A stretch of DNA of 64,000 nt, taken from Nitzschia sp. DOCU1 (taxonomy: Eukaryota; Bacillariophyta; Bacillariophyceae; Bacillariales; Bacillariaceae). Under the pieces are notes generated by a model. The model ran no database searches, was not told where the DNA came from, and worked only from the letters and a program-made list of their open reading frames with translations. Positions 1-11,969 of the stretch are shown in pieces. Both the position numbers and the translations under genes were made by a program. The stretch spans positions 3,239,352 through 3,303,351 of the forward strand of contig OX595988.1 in NCBI GenBank assembly GCA_951394045.1, read 5' to 3'. Each line of letters opens with the position of its first letter. The first letter of the stretch is position 1.

Positions 1-1346
1 AGAGCCGTTGTCTTTATGTGGTCGCAATATTATAAGGATGGTATTACGGCCAAAGATTTGGTGAGTTTCATGGAATCTTATCGTGGCCATGACAACTTAT
101 ATTGCTCGTCTGACTCACTACAATTTGTTTGTCGTCGTCGTGGTGGTGGTGCTTTGGTCTCAACAATTCAGGGCCAGGCAATCTTGTATTATGGAATGAA
201 GACATTGCGTGACGAGGAAACTCTGAGGAACGGTATGGTATGGGCCTTTTACAATCTGAACAATGCGCCCGTTCCCAAAGAATACATGGAGTATGTGTAC
301 CAGGTTGAAAAATCCTTGGCGCCACATATTTCGGCAATCCACTATTGCTATACGCAAGAAACTTTGAGGCCCTACGTTGCGGGGATGCAACTTTTCTTTA
401 GCAAAGAAGATCGATTCCGGTTGCGACCATTCATGGGCACCGTCGAAGAAATTGAATTTCATTTGCAGACATTTGGAGTTCCGACGCATTTGAGTCCGCT
501 ACAAAAAGATGGGAGTTGGAATTTGGAGTGGCTACATGAATCATTGGCGGCACAACGACTTCGGGAAGACAAACATGCTCAATTAGAGTCACATCAGCTA
601 CAATCGACAGAGTCTGTTCCGGATTCTTCTACCATCAAAACTTTACCCCAGGTATCATCGGCCGATAGGAGCGAAGCATTGCCGCCGCAAAATGATGAGC
701 TCATTATCATTCCGCGTCGCTTTGATGTGATTCTGGGAAAGTCGGCGCAAGCTCGAGTTCACACTGGTAATCGCCGTGCCGTTCACTTGTGCCATATGAA
801 CTATGAATCCTACGAACAGGTATGTACAATGGTTGTTTCGGTCATGGTGTGTAGTGGGTACGCAGGCTAATTAGATGCATCATTCTTCTTCCTTGGCGTC
901 AAAAAGGCGAACAAGTTCAAAAAGACAGAAGTGGCGGAACGCATTGTATCGATCATTCGACAATCCGGTGGACGTTTTGTCAAATGGGAAGAATCTCAAG
1001 GCGGATGGGTCGAAGAACTCGACGAGTTGATTGCTCGCAAGAAGATTGGGCACTTTTTGCGGTGAGAAGTAAATGCGAATGTCCTTGTGGCGTCTCCGTC
1101 CTGATGCAATCTAGCTTACAATGGATTTTCTTTCTCCCCTTGCGTTTCAGCTACATGCGATCCAAAGCAAGCAAAGCTTCGGATGCAACTGACGAGGCGA
1201 CTACTGCATCCAAAGAATCACGGGGAAGTGACGGCAGTGGTAACAAGCGAGTCACGGCTCCGACATCCCCGCCTGATCCTCTGGTGAAAGATGATGCAGA
1301 ATTGTCACGCGAAATGCCTGCTTCCAAACGCGTGTTTCAAGTCTAA
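1..1346 (+). CDS. SEC14/CRAL-TRIO plus DUF6824 protein, copy A (5' partial, four exons visible)
   Basis: The gene enters from the left edge, so the start is missing. My exon model is <1-60, 172-819, 907-1061 and 1151-1346. The first intron (61-171) is a 3n intron without a stop; it is supported by a GTGAGT donor and because removing it aligns the protein with the paralogues in this window (GRAVVF... then ...DEETLRNG). The visible protein starts inside the CRAL-TRIO lipid-binding fold, keeps the segment ending TFGVPT, and then has a DUF6824 module (DVILGK, TGNRR, then SGGRFVK and GGWVEE after the second intron). The canonical LGRGK is LGKSA here, so this copy is divergent. The second intron uses an AAG acceptor. 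Lipid binding is inferred from the family; the role of DUF6824 is unknown. Unlike the other five copies, this one has introns. Confidence 0.85.
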
Positions 1347-2676
1347 CCGCAGCATGAATGCTGGATGAATATGGTACTAATTTTGCTTCAATCGCCATGT
1401 TGGACTGCTTTCTTGAATCGTTTGAGAAGCGGGTGGTATGCCGATAAGTGCTACTTGAAGTAGCACGTTGCCAATCGAAACACTTGCCATTCATGAACGA
1501 GTCTGATCAAGTTCAAGAACGAAGTGATGGTAGCGTGTTAGAGCTAGACAACGTCTAGAATGTCACTATTTTAAATGCTATTACAATCTATCTAGAGCCC
1601 ACAATACTTGAGCAGCTGGTTTTATATGAGTGCTAGAATCAAGCCGTTCGCAACAAGTGGGTGCGGGTAGAGATATAGCTACTACCCGCCTTGTCATTGT
1701 CATGAAAAACGTGACTCTGGCGGCCCAGCGTTGTCATTGTCATGAAAAACGTGACTCTGACGATATTGTCATAGTAGAACGGCCAACCGGAAACCTATAG
1801 ACGCCCTAGTTGCAAATCGGTGAATCATCAGCGTCCTTGGCATTTACTCGTGTTGGATATCACCAAGCCAACACATGGAGCAGTGATTGAGGCAAAGGGT
1901 CCGCGTCGAAGAGCAAAATGATTCTCCAAACAATGTACGGCTCCTTGTTAAGTCATAAATTGACGTTGGTATGCAGTCCCTTGACAATATGCCGCCACTG
2001 GCGGATATAAATAGCCCGTGATTTCTCAAAAGCCGCAAGCCCCCGGCTATTCTAGTGTCCTTTCCTGAACAGAATCGAACCCATAAGGAGAAGGACTCGT
2101 ATCGTCGTCGAATGTACCACGCATGCAAGTCCTTATCGCGTAGGACAAAACTGTTTCGACGCCTTGGCAATCAATGTCGCGAACTGCACCAATTCGATTC
2201 GTAACGTGTTGCACCAAATTCGAAAGGTCACCACTCGTGCTGGTGGAAGCTGCCGTCGTCGATTTCGTTTCAACGACGACGAGCTAATTTGACTGCCAAG
2301 TGATGATTTTCTAAGACGGTTATATTTCTTTGAGGCCCTGGATGAATCCTTGCGATTCATGCTGGATGATAGCATTGGAGTCGTTTTTGGGATGTGTTGT
2401 CATGGAGGTGACAACCAATGTTATGGGGTGTGGTGTCTCATCGTCTGCGAAGATCTGCATTGCCTCCGTTCCCGCCAGAACTTCTTCCGACCTCGCTCGG
2501 GAGCTCGACATTCCTAGTCCTTTGAGTCATTCTTTTTCTACCGGAAATCCTGTAAAAATCGTAGTATGTAGTTTGCAGTAGGATTTGCACAGCAGGATCC
2601 TCCCCTTTTACTTTTGGCGCACCACCATCCATGACACCGCGGGCAACCACGGGGTTACGCCCTTTTTCGCGCTAAA
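1347..2676. other. Intergenic stretch, no supported gene
   Basis: Only short overlapping open frames occur on both strands, with no recognisable domain. A 29-bp direct repeat lies at 1691-1759. The last few hundred bases probably hold the promoter and 5' UTR of the WD40-like gene. Confidence 0.5.
1691..1759. repeat. Two 29-bp direct repeats, 40-bp period
   Basis: The 29 bases at 1691-1719 recur exactly at 1731-1759, separated by 11 bases. They begin TTGTCATTGTCATG and end GTGACTCTG. No coding frame explains them. Confidence 0.9.
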
Positions 2677-2778
2677 ATGGAAGCGTCTCCCTCCAACACA
2701 AAAACAACACATCCGGCAATCCATCTGCCGCCAGCTATTGTGATTGTTGGATCTTTGCCTTTCGGCACGATAATCAAA

Positions 2779-5700
2779 ATGACACTGTCTTCTTCATCGT
2801 CTTCATCGTATAGTACTCCCCGGATTCACATTAGCATGCCTCGTCAGCAGCAACAGGGTATGCCATCCTCGTCTATGGCCGCGTTTGGTGACCAAGAGCC
2901 TCGCATTCGTCGTCCTGAACAGCATTTGCAGCAGAGCCATACTACTACTACTCACAGCAGTGATGATGATGATGAAGAACATGAGTTTGACATGCAAATC
3001 GAGTCTGCTGTTGACAGTCCTGATAACATTGGAGAAACTGTCCATCCCAGCCACATGACGCCCAGTCGTAAAACCTCCTCTCCCACGGCCAGCTTGTGGG
3101 AAGGACTTCGGAATCAAAACTTGGATTTTCCCATCAACACGGAATGTAAGTCTCTTGACAGGTTGACATGGCAGGCATCTTCTTCTTCTTACCCCCTATG
3201 CTATTAAGGCACTTCCTTGTCGCTGAGTCCTTCCGGAAACTTTTTATGGGCCGGCTTTAGTGACGGGACACTGCGGGTCTTTGACTTGAGTGGTCGCTTT
3301 TCCATGGAAAGTGACAATGTGGAACCCTCCCAACAAAAGTCGAGCATGCTGGTCAACTCGAAATTTCATCAACGCTTTGGCGCTGTAGCGTGTCAAATTC
3401 ATGCTCGGGGTGTTCACACCGATCTATTGACACAAGTCGATGTCTGTGGCGATTACGTCTTTGGAGGCGTGCCGAGAGGCGCCATTGAATTGTATGCCGT
3501 GTCGATTCGGGAACTAGAAGATCAAGTTCACCGCGATAGCAACAAGAACGTCTTGGATTATATTCATGTCCATGTTCATGCCGACGCCAAACTCAAAGGC
3601 TTTGGTGCCTGTACGCAACTCCAACACGCCAGTCGACCGACCTATTTGCTCTTGACCGGAAAAGGCATTAAAAATATTCATATTTGGAGGTTCCAACCTC
3701 CGCTTGTTGGGGAGGAAGATGCTATTTGGGATCAATTATATGATACGCAAACCAATGGCAATACGATTCATTTATTGAGCTTTTATCGGAATCCACTGGG
3801 AAAATTGTTTGGTGTCTCCCAGAGTGATACTCAAAAGCTACGATTGTGGGACTTGTCGCATGAAGAAGACCCCGAAGCCAAGAAACGCCCGAAACGACCG
3901 GCCTATCAAGATGTCGCCAATAGTCAAGGTGCCTTGGGCATTGCGGGGGGTTATGGCGTGTGTGGGGGACCGACCATGTACAATCAATTTAGTATTGTGA
4001 GTTTGGATCAGCCCAAATCGGCCTATAATCACACCGAACTGGCGTTGCCAGGCTCTATCGAAGGGATTGCCAGTGGAGGACGCCAACGTCGGGGCGATTT
4101 GAAGCAATTAGTCAATGTGGCAACCTTGATGAATGACTCGAATCATGCCTTGCTCGAGTTGGATGATGTAAGTCCAGTAGGATTTGTGGGTTGAACGCCG
4201 CAAACGAGAATCACTGACCCTTTGAACACTCTGCCATGTATATCCAGGGTTCGATTGTTCACTACATTGCGACCGATCCAAGGGCTGGTCGACCCAACTT
4301 GGAAATACTAACGGAAGAGTCCACGGGGATTGGAGCTCTACCAGCTGACTTTTGGGTCCGGACACTGTGTCTAGGCAAACCGGCAGGTGTCGTGGTCGCC
4401 GCCGCCGGCGTTTATAATCCCAATACGCAACTTGGACACATTGAAGTTCGAGCCTTGCAGCCAGTCCCTCCATCGTCTCCGGTTGCCACGGACAGTCGGG
4501 CTTTGAGTCGGCTCTGTATGCAGGCACCCCCGCCGTCCAGTGTGAAAAAGCTCAAAAAGAAAAAGAAGAAACGCCCCATGGAGGACAGTTTGCCCGAAAA
4601 ATCGACTTGCAAGAATGACAGTACCATGATGACGACGCCGTCGCGGGTTGCAGTTCAAGACTCGACAATGAATGTAGCTACTGTCGCGGTTCCAATCTCG
4701 GCGGAGCCGTCCATGAAGAAACTCAAGAAGAAAATGAAAATCGAGTTTTCCAATAACAGGGGCGGTACTGGTGCTGTTATTCCTCCTTCGGTGGAAAAGG
4801 TGCCAGGGGTAACGCAGGTCGCAGCAGCCAAACAGTCCAAAGAAACTTCCGCGGAAAACGTTTCTCCCAGCCAGACCGACTGTGAATCGTTCTCGTTCCA
4901 AACACGAAAGATCGTGCCGCTTTCTGGTTCCAAATCTCAAGACCGATCCGTCAAGCCGGTGGCCAAGCCCAAGACGAACGCAACCACCATGCCGCCACAA
5001 GTGTCACCTTCCATGGCGACACCCTCCAGTGACGTTCAAGAAGGAACACCCTCTTCCAATGATTCGCCCCAAGAGCAGGGGCAAAGGGATATTGCCAAGT
5101 TCTTGAAACCAAAGCGTGTCTTGCACAACTGGTCCGACAAGACTCAAACATCCGAGTCTTTGGCAAAGTTGCCGTCACCACCTGTTCCCCGAAAAGTCCG
5201 CAAGTCTTCGGATGAGAGTAAGAGTTCCAAGACGTCGGGCAGCAAGGCCGACCGAAGGGCTTCGAATGAGAGCAGTAGTGGGGCGGTTTCCAGCAAATCG
5301 GACAAGAACAAGAACAGCTCGCGTCGAGACGAGTTGACAGAACCAGGTTTGTCGCTTGCTACCGATCCTTCTCGCCTGGAGTTCAAGGTCCGCCAGACGC
5401 TCAAGATTCAATCCAGTGCCATTGCCGCCGTGAACGAATCAAAACTTTCTGCAAACACTTCCCTTCCATCCACTCTACAGGAGCCAACGACCAAAAAGCC
5501 AATTGAGATTCCCATAGAGGGGGACAGCTGCATGACAACGCCGCAGAGCAGCAATAAACGTCAAAAACTCGATCCTTCCGAAGAGAATGCCTTGGCCAGT
5601 GTTGCGAGCCTCCTAATCGACATGAAAAGTCCAACCTTCCCCAGCGCCCGATCCCAACCCTCCGCCCATTCTTCGGCCGCAAGTCTGAACCGGGAAGACG

Positions 5701-6236
5701 CAATCTTGATGCAGGCGAGGCAACACTATCAAAAGCTCCAAGCCCACATTGCTGCCTTTCCCAAGTCTCGGTCCCGACTTTTGACACAAACTCCCAACAG
5801 CTTTGGCAGTCTTCCTTCGCAGTCTCGTAAAGCGCAAGTTGTCCAAGAGCACCGTGCCGCTCAAGAAATGATTCAAAAGCGGTTGCTTCGTTCGGCCGAG
5901 TTCACCTTACGATCCCTATTGGACAACCAGATTTCGGTCGAAAGTGCTCGCAACGATCTCAAGGAATCGATTCGGTCGTTTGAAGAAGTGTTGGTACGTG
6001 ACATTGTTGTTGCAATTGCATACTATTGATTTGTTTCTTTCTTGTCTAACCTGGTTTGTTTCTTTTAGCACGACACTTTGAAGCGACAAGAACTGGAAGT
6101 CGATGCGCTGGTGGATAAACGGGGACCACCGCCCAAGATGCCAGGTTGGAGCTTTCGCAGTGCCTTTGATGTTGTCAACGACATTAAGCAATCCTTGGAA
6201 CAGCCCAAGCGAGCACCTGGCCGCCCCAAGGCGTAA
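2779..6236 (+). CDS. WD40-like protein with long Lys/Ser-rich disordered tail
   Basis: Four exons: 2779-3145, 3209-4167, 4248-5993 and 6069-6236, giving about 1079 residues; all phases join cleanly and donors and acceptors are GT/AG. An in-frame ATG at 2677 would add 34 residues and cannot be excluded. The N terminus is low complexity, with Ser, Gln and acidic runs. Exon 2 carries a WD-repeat-like blade (LSPSGNFLWAGFSDGTLRVF) followed by further beta-propeller-like sequence. The tail has two Lys clusters (KKLKKKKKKR and KKLKKKMK) that look like nuclear localisation signals, long Ser/Pro stretches, and a helical C-terminal segment. A nuclear or nucleolar scaffold role is inference only; I do not recognise a specific orthologue. 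Confidence 0.8.
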
Positions 6237-6613
6237 AATTATGTTTTCAGTTAGTAAAATGCATAAAAAAGTGAATTGTTGTTAATAGCCAGACGATACA
6301 TGTTCACTATCATCATGGTTGCCATATCTTTTGTTTTGTTGGCGGCGACGGATCTTAGATAGCTGACCAAAACGACTACTATTTCTTCTGTCTTGCCTCC
6401 GCTTCGTGCCGACTCACTCGAACGCATGTATGTCCATGACCATGACACCGATCGAGATGATGCCTTATCATCACACCACAACAACCAGATCGTTTGGAAT
6501 CCTTTACCATGCTAGGACTGCGATAACAAAAGGCCATCAAACTTTCTTGATAGCCAGCATCAACAGCGATCGCATCTCCTGCTACTTCTTTAGGGGCCGC
6601 CCGGCATTCTTCC

Positions 6614-8311
6614 ATGTTGATCGGAAGCAGTGCCATCCATCCAATCATCACATCGACGGCACCGATGACATTCACGTCTCAGCTAGCGACTGTGGCACAA
6701 TCATCAGGTCTTCTTTCAAGTTCCCTCCGAAATCATCTTCCTTTTCTATTGGCAGCCTCGTCTTCGACGGCTTTGTTTCAGGAATCCAGCAACTCGCTCT
6801 CTTCCTCTTCCGACGACAGCAGCAGCAAGTCTTTATTCCAGTTACCCATGTTATCTCCACGAGCCCGCTCGTGTATTTGGATGGCCGTGGCCATGTCGTT
6901 GCACTTTGGTGGCTACGAATTTGCACGTAGTGGTGCTCTCGCCTTATTTACCAGTTCCGAAACGGGATTCTCCCATCCTTCCGCCTATCCCTTTGCCATT
7001 GGACTAGTCACACCCGTGTCTCTGGTGTTGCTGTACTGGTACGGCCTCTTGCTCAAGGCCCGAGGACCACGGTATGCATTGAGAACGACCAAATGGGCGT
7101 CTGTATTAGTTTTAGCTGTGGGAGCGCTAGTGTTGCGAGCCGTTGACAGTGGAACATCGACCATTTGGACCAAGGCACTGGTGGCGATTCTGTTTGTCTT
7201 TCAAAATTCCTACGCCCACTTGATCTATACGCAACAATGGTCGTTTTTAGGCAGCGTCATGACGCCGACAGAAGGAACCAAGTGGTTCTCAGCCATTGCG
7301 GGGATTTGCTCCATTGTCTGCACCGTCACAGCAACACTGGTCCATCAACTAGCGGCAGTTGTTGGTCTTTTGGGGTTGATCCTGGGAACGGCGGGGACAT
7401 TGTTCATAAGTCTACTATTGGCGGATCGGGCCTATCAACTAGGAGAAGAGGTAAGTTTTGATATATACTTCTTGACTGCAACATGGATAACCGTACTCCT
7501 GAATGCTGACGAGTTGTCGCTGGTCTACTAGAATGGTTTTGACCCATCCAAGACCAAGCAGGCCGACAAAAGAGAGTCCAAGGACGGCAAAACGATACCG
7601 CTAGAGGATCGATCTCTCTTGGTCAAAACATCCCATCTCTTTCAACGGGTCCCCACTTTGGCAGCCTTGTTTGTGGAAGTGATATCGTTCCAATCCTTGA
7701 GTACGGTATTGAACGTGTGTTTTGTTCGGCAACTCAAAGATGGCGTGCCTCTCGACACTGATCGAGCCTCATTCACAGGACGGTTTTATGCCTATATCAA
7801 TGGAGTTTCGGCCTTGATGCAATTCTTTGTTCTACCACTGGCGCGGAACTATTTGGAACCCAAATGGGTCTATCGGGTCATGCCCCTGATTCTACTTCCC
7901 ATGCTAATTTATTCGTCGTTCCAGACTTCAAGTTTGTTGGTGGCCGCTGTAGCCTTTTTCGCCTTGAAAACAATGGACTATTCCCTGCGGAATGTTGTCA
8001 ACGAGATGGTATATCAACCATTGGACTTTGAATCGCGATATCTAGGGAAAGAAGTCATTGGTGTCTTTGCCAATCGATTTGGAAAGTCAGGCATGTCCAT
8101 AATCTTGAGTTTCTTGACGCCTCTGGGGGTAGGAGTGGCTCAACTGTCCCAAATGGCCGTGGCTGTGGCGAGCTTGTGGACGGCTTCGAGTATCTGGCTC
8201 AGTGGAACGACTGTTACCAATGCGGAAGCGGAACGACTTGTGCAAGCTAGGCAAGAAAAGGCGACGCCGGCAGACGAGCATTCAGGAGCGACTGATAAGA
8301 AACAGGAGTAG
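6614..8311 (+). CDS. Polytopic membrane protein of the TLC/NTT nucleotide-transporter-like (MFS) type
   Basis: Two exons, 6614-7450 and 7532-8311 (intron 81 bp, phase 0), encode about 538 residues. A Ser-rich N terminus of about 80 residues precedes ten or more hydrophobic segments. The second half contains a motif resembling the ATP/ADP translocase-like family of bacteria and plastids: KTMDYSLRNVVNEMVYQPL, then ESRYLGKEVIG and NRFGKSG. The family exchanges nucleotides or related solutes across organelle or endosymbiont membranes; the substrate here is unknown. The C terminus is polar. Several ATGs near the start (6614, 6662) are possible initiators, so a presequence cannot be judged. The family assignment is from memory of motifs and is moderate; the membrane character is certain. 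Confidence 0.75.
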
Positions 8312-9753
8312 TCGGGCTGAAATTATATCTATATTGCATCCGTGGTTGAACGTTCACAACACGCTCCATGTTGGTAGTTTTCGAGATGAAAACTACTAGA
8401 CCACGCCAAAAGGATGCTGGACTATGACTATGAGTGCTATCTGGATCCGATGGCCTATGAAGTTAGCAGCAAGACTACTTGTATAGACAGTTAAAGGATG
8501 ACACTTGCTCTAGTAACTATCATAGTGTTGTTATTTGTCTTGACTTAAAATATGGGTCGCTACTACTTTTCTATCACCACATCTAATAGCAGGAATTCCA
8601 ATTCCTGGGTCAGACGAGTCCGTTTCGACTCATGGTCGGTACCAGGGGTACTGGTATGGGTAAGATACCCGCTATCAAAGAACACAATCCCGGTACTGTA
8701 CTATACCGGGGTTCTTCAACCTGTGTGGTATTCATGTTCTGTTCGTTCTTTGTAGACGGTGATATCATCGGAACGGCGTACTACCCCGACGGAATGCACC
8801 CCATCTGTTTCAAAAAGCAGGCTGCCACACAACAATCGAAGTTTCGCAATCACGTCGTTTCTGGGTCCGAGCCACGACGGAGTCAGATTGTTCTCCACAC
8901 TCACGCATGATGTCACGCGGTCAAAGAATTCGATGAACGAGAACAGAGCGAAAAAAAGCAGATTCGATCGAGAGGCACATTAAATCAGGCCAAATGGTGG
9001 AGAAGTTCGAATCACCGCACTACCGGACAAACTTCAACCAAAAACGCGAAAACGGCTTAATAAGTGCTCAGTTGTGGATGGAGTAGCACAACTTTGCTTG
9101 TCCGGAGAAACAAATAAGCACCCAAACGCTATTGGCCCAATACGACAACCGGCGTCAGCAGCGGCAGAAGTGGCCCCACAACGCAGGCGTCAGAAAATCT
9201 GTAACTAACCAGCTGCTAGCTCATGTTTAACGAAAAATGAATTTCTTATGGCTTTAGGTACCGCTTCAACTCTCAACGCTGTCGCCCCAAACTTCGTCGA
9301 TATGTTGGCGGAATGTTTAACAAACAGGTTGAAAAAGACCGTCCTTAGGGGATGTCTCTCGATATTTGCTGCCAATGGTTTTCCCTCATTGATACAATAC
9401 GACGTTCTTCCAGCCCCCGAAAAATAGTTCATATCAAAGGCGTAAAACGAAGCTGCCTTGGAATAAGCGGTATTTTCGAGCCCATGCCAGAGATGCCACA
9501 CGTGCTTCCAGCTGACCGGTCGCGTAGGAGAATGCTCTGAGATTTCGTCAGGTAGAGTTCTACTCATCGCCCACGACAACACCTGCCTACTGCGTGTTTC
9601 GTTGTGGTTAGCAGGTTCATCATCACGTGTACTACGCGTTGTGGAGTGCTCATTTCTCGTCAAACAGTCCACAAATCTCAAAATTGTTTTGTTGTCAGCC
9701 TTGGCTTTTGAGATATCAACACAAACCTTTAATATACTTTCACAATCGCAAAC
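8312..9753. other. Intergenic stretch with a cluster of hairpins
   Basis: No supported gene. It holds consecutive short inverted repeats at 8590-8718 and, on the minus strand, a 158-codon open frame at 9205-9681 that resembles nothing I know. The right end is presumably the bZIP promoter. Confidence 0.5.
8590..8718. repeat. Run of five short inverted repeats
   Basis: Within 130 bases: CAGGAATT/AATTCCTG (8590-8607), GAGTC/GACTC (8616-8631), TACCAG/CTGGTA (8640-8656), GGGTA/TACCC (8658-8670), and an imperfect longer hairpin with CCCGGTA against TATACCGGG at its core (about 8679-8717). Confidence 0.7.
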
Positions 9754-10722
9754 ATGGTAGTTCCCTCAGGTCAACAAACAAACCCAGCTCAAGGCAAGAA
9801 CGACTTTCTTGACTTCTTTTCTCAAGCGATTGAAAGGTACAAGAAGTCGGTGATGGAAGACCCCGATGAACCCAAGCCTTCAGCCCGTAATGTCCCTCCA
9901 AAGAAACGCTCTCCTACTTACACGACGGTTAGCGATGACGCCTCTGACGAGAAGCCAGCAAAGATTCCCAAGATCTCGTCTTCCGATACATGTACCGAAA
10001 CGGTTGACTCCGGCAACGAGGGCAGCGCAGATGGCCAGAAAACAGAGTCTGCTGCTGAGATCGAGAAAAAGCGCCTTGCCAGCCGTGTCAGTTCTCGTCG
10101 AACTCGTGAGCGTGAGAAGCTTCGAATGGACCATTTCCGTAATGCCAAACTAAAGCTTCAGCAGGATAACAAGAAGCTACAAGACGAAAACGAAGAAATC
10201 CGTAGTTTGATTATGAAGATCAAGGACGAGAAAGCTACTTTGGACCGAAAGACAGCTGTCGTTCAGTCGATGTTGGCAAAGAACAATCCTGCTCCTCCTC
10301 AGTTCCCTTTGCAAGGCCTGACTCCAAGCTTACCCATGCAGCCGCAGGCAGCGGTGCCGTCGCAGCAGGCTATAGCTGCTCTTCTCTTGAATGCGATCGT
10401 ACAGCCCCAAGCGGCTAACAAGCTTCCTTCCATGCCATCGCTACCCCCAGCACAACCGTCGCAAGAGCAGAAGTTACTGTCTCTCCTCGGCCTAGTGTCA
10501 TCGAACCCAGGTCTTGCCCACCTCCTTGCACCTGGTCAAGCAGCACCTGCACCACAGCTGCCCCAGCAACAGCCGATGGCGTCAGCGTCGCTCCAGGGTA
10601 ACTTCGTGAATACTCCAGGGAACCAAGCCGATAACAACGCTCTATTACAACAAAATCTCTTGAACCTTCTCCTATCTGGGGGTGGGGCGCAAGCCGGGGG
10701 TCAAAACTCTGTTGTCCTGTAA
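9754..10722 (+). CDS. bZIP transcription factor
   Basis: Single exon, 322 residues. A basic region (EKKRLASRVSSRRTRERE, about residues 107-124) runs directly into a Leu/Ile heptad helix rich in Lys, Asp and Glu (KLKLQQDNKKLQDENEEI), the bZIP arrangement. The N terminus is acidic with a Lys-rich patch (PPKKRSP) that may act as a nuclear localisation signal. The C-terminal half is Gln/Pro/Ala/Leu-rich, as in activation domains. The Asn that is nearly invariant in bZIP basic regions is absent: the aligned place holds Lys or Arg. Targets are unknown. No introns are seen. Confidence 0.9.
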   Translation: MVVPSGQQTNPAQGKNDFLDFFSQAIERYKKSVMEDPDEPKPSARNVPPKKRSPTYTTVSDDASDEKPAKIPKISSSDTCTETVDSGNEGSADGQKTESAAEIEKKRLASRVSSRRTREREKLRMDHFRNAKLKLQQDNKKLQDENEEIRSLIMKIKDEKATLDRKTAVVQSMLAKNNPAPPQFPLQGLTPSLPMQPQAAVPSQQAIAALLLNAIVQPQAANKLPSMPSLPPAQPSQEQKLLSLLGLVSSNPGLAHLLAPGQAAPAPQLPQQQPMASASLQGNFVNTPGNQADNNALLQQNLLNLLLSGGGAQAGGQNSVVL

Positions 10723-11969
10723 CGATGATTGTATAAATTTGAATTAGTATCGAGTGCCAATGGCTGGGATCCATCTCAAGCTAGCGCACATGTATAATGA
10801 GGGTTCACAACTTATCGAAATTGAAATCGTATCTAAAGAAAAGAATTCTGCTACTATTGATCTACTGTTAGCTCAAACTAAGCGCAATCACTTCTCAACC
10901 CCATGGAAGCACTTTCGTTGGCAATGGACGCTTCTTCGAGTGACTTGAGTTGCACGTCCTCTACTATTGTTAGCTGAGAGCCGATCCGGTCCTGAGGGGT
11001 TAATCTTGCCTATTTCTAGAGTAGTGTCTCTTACTACTAGCACCTACTAGAGATCATAACTTAACTCTCTAGCTAGCTACCGTTAGCGGCCGGGGTAGTA
11101 GTGTGAAGATCTTTTAACATCATGATGCAAGCCATCCATCATCATCACCCACCAGCCAACTTGCTATCCGTGGATAGTGGCTGATTTCCACGGGGGTTTC
11201 CATAGCTGGCCGGGGTGGGCTCTTTACAGACAGCCCAGTAAGTTTGAAGGCGGCGAAGCTGAGCACTTGGAGCCACCAAATGCTATCAGTAGGAGTCACC
11301 TGCAACATAATAATCCATTAGGGGATGGAGCTGTCCGATGTACACTCGACTGGTTTAGCCAATTCTCCCGTTCCCGATGGGGCTCGGAGTAGAGTGTCTC
11401 CCAGCACGTACGTCTGCACACGTCCCTCCCTGTGTCTCGTGGCCCAAATGCAGAAATAGCGAAATAAGTTCTGGGGCCTTTAATTAGAAAATACTGGTGG
11501 CAGCGGGATGAATGAAAAGCGCCCACAGAAAGTGAATTGGAGAATTTTACACTAGACTTCAACACTCGTCGGACGCATCCGTAATAGAATTACCAAGTTG
11601 AAGGAATAATTCAGGTAGAATAGACACTTGTGCTGTGCGATCAATGATTCAAAAGTGCGTCGGAAGGAGCGGACGGACGACGTCACTAATGGAGAGTCTT
11701 ATCATATTCGGGTCTGTACTATCAGCACATAAACATACACGTAAGAACGTCCGAAAAGTGTGGGAAGCATTGACAGACTGATGACGTGTGACGGGTACCT
11801 CGTATCCAAACGATGGAAAAGATCGTCTCCATCCATCCAAATCCCAAACGGGTGTATGCATAGAGGATGACGACGACGGGGCGGGATGCAGTTGCACCTT
11901 TGTGCTTTCCAGTCGTTGACCCAGAAGGCGCAACGAAGAGCTTAACTACCGTATCTGCCACATCCTCCT
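10723..11969. other. Intergenic stretch, no supported gene
   Basis: Short shadow frames only. The part at 11867-11969 could hold an alternative first exon of the downstream aminotransferase (see that entry). Confidence 0.5.

Noticed and set aside
4371..5000. 209-codon antisense frame within the WD40-like gene
   Set aside because: It mirrors codon bias of the sense strand and is Arg/His-rich, as expected for a shadow frame.
9205..9681. 158-codon open frame on the minus strand upstream of the bZIP gene
   Set aside because: No domain, no compositional bias typical of coding sequence, and it occupies the likely promoter of the neighbouring gene.
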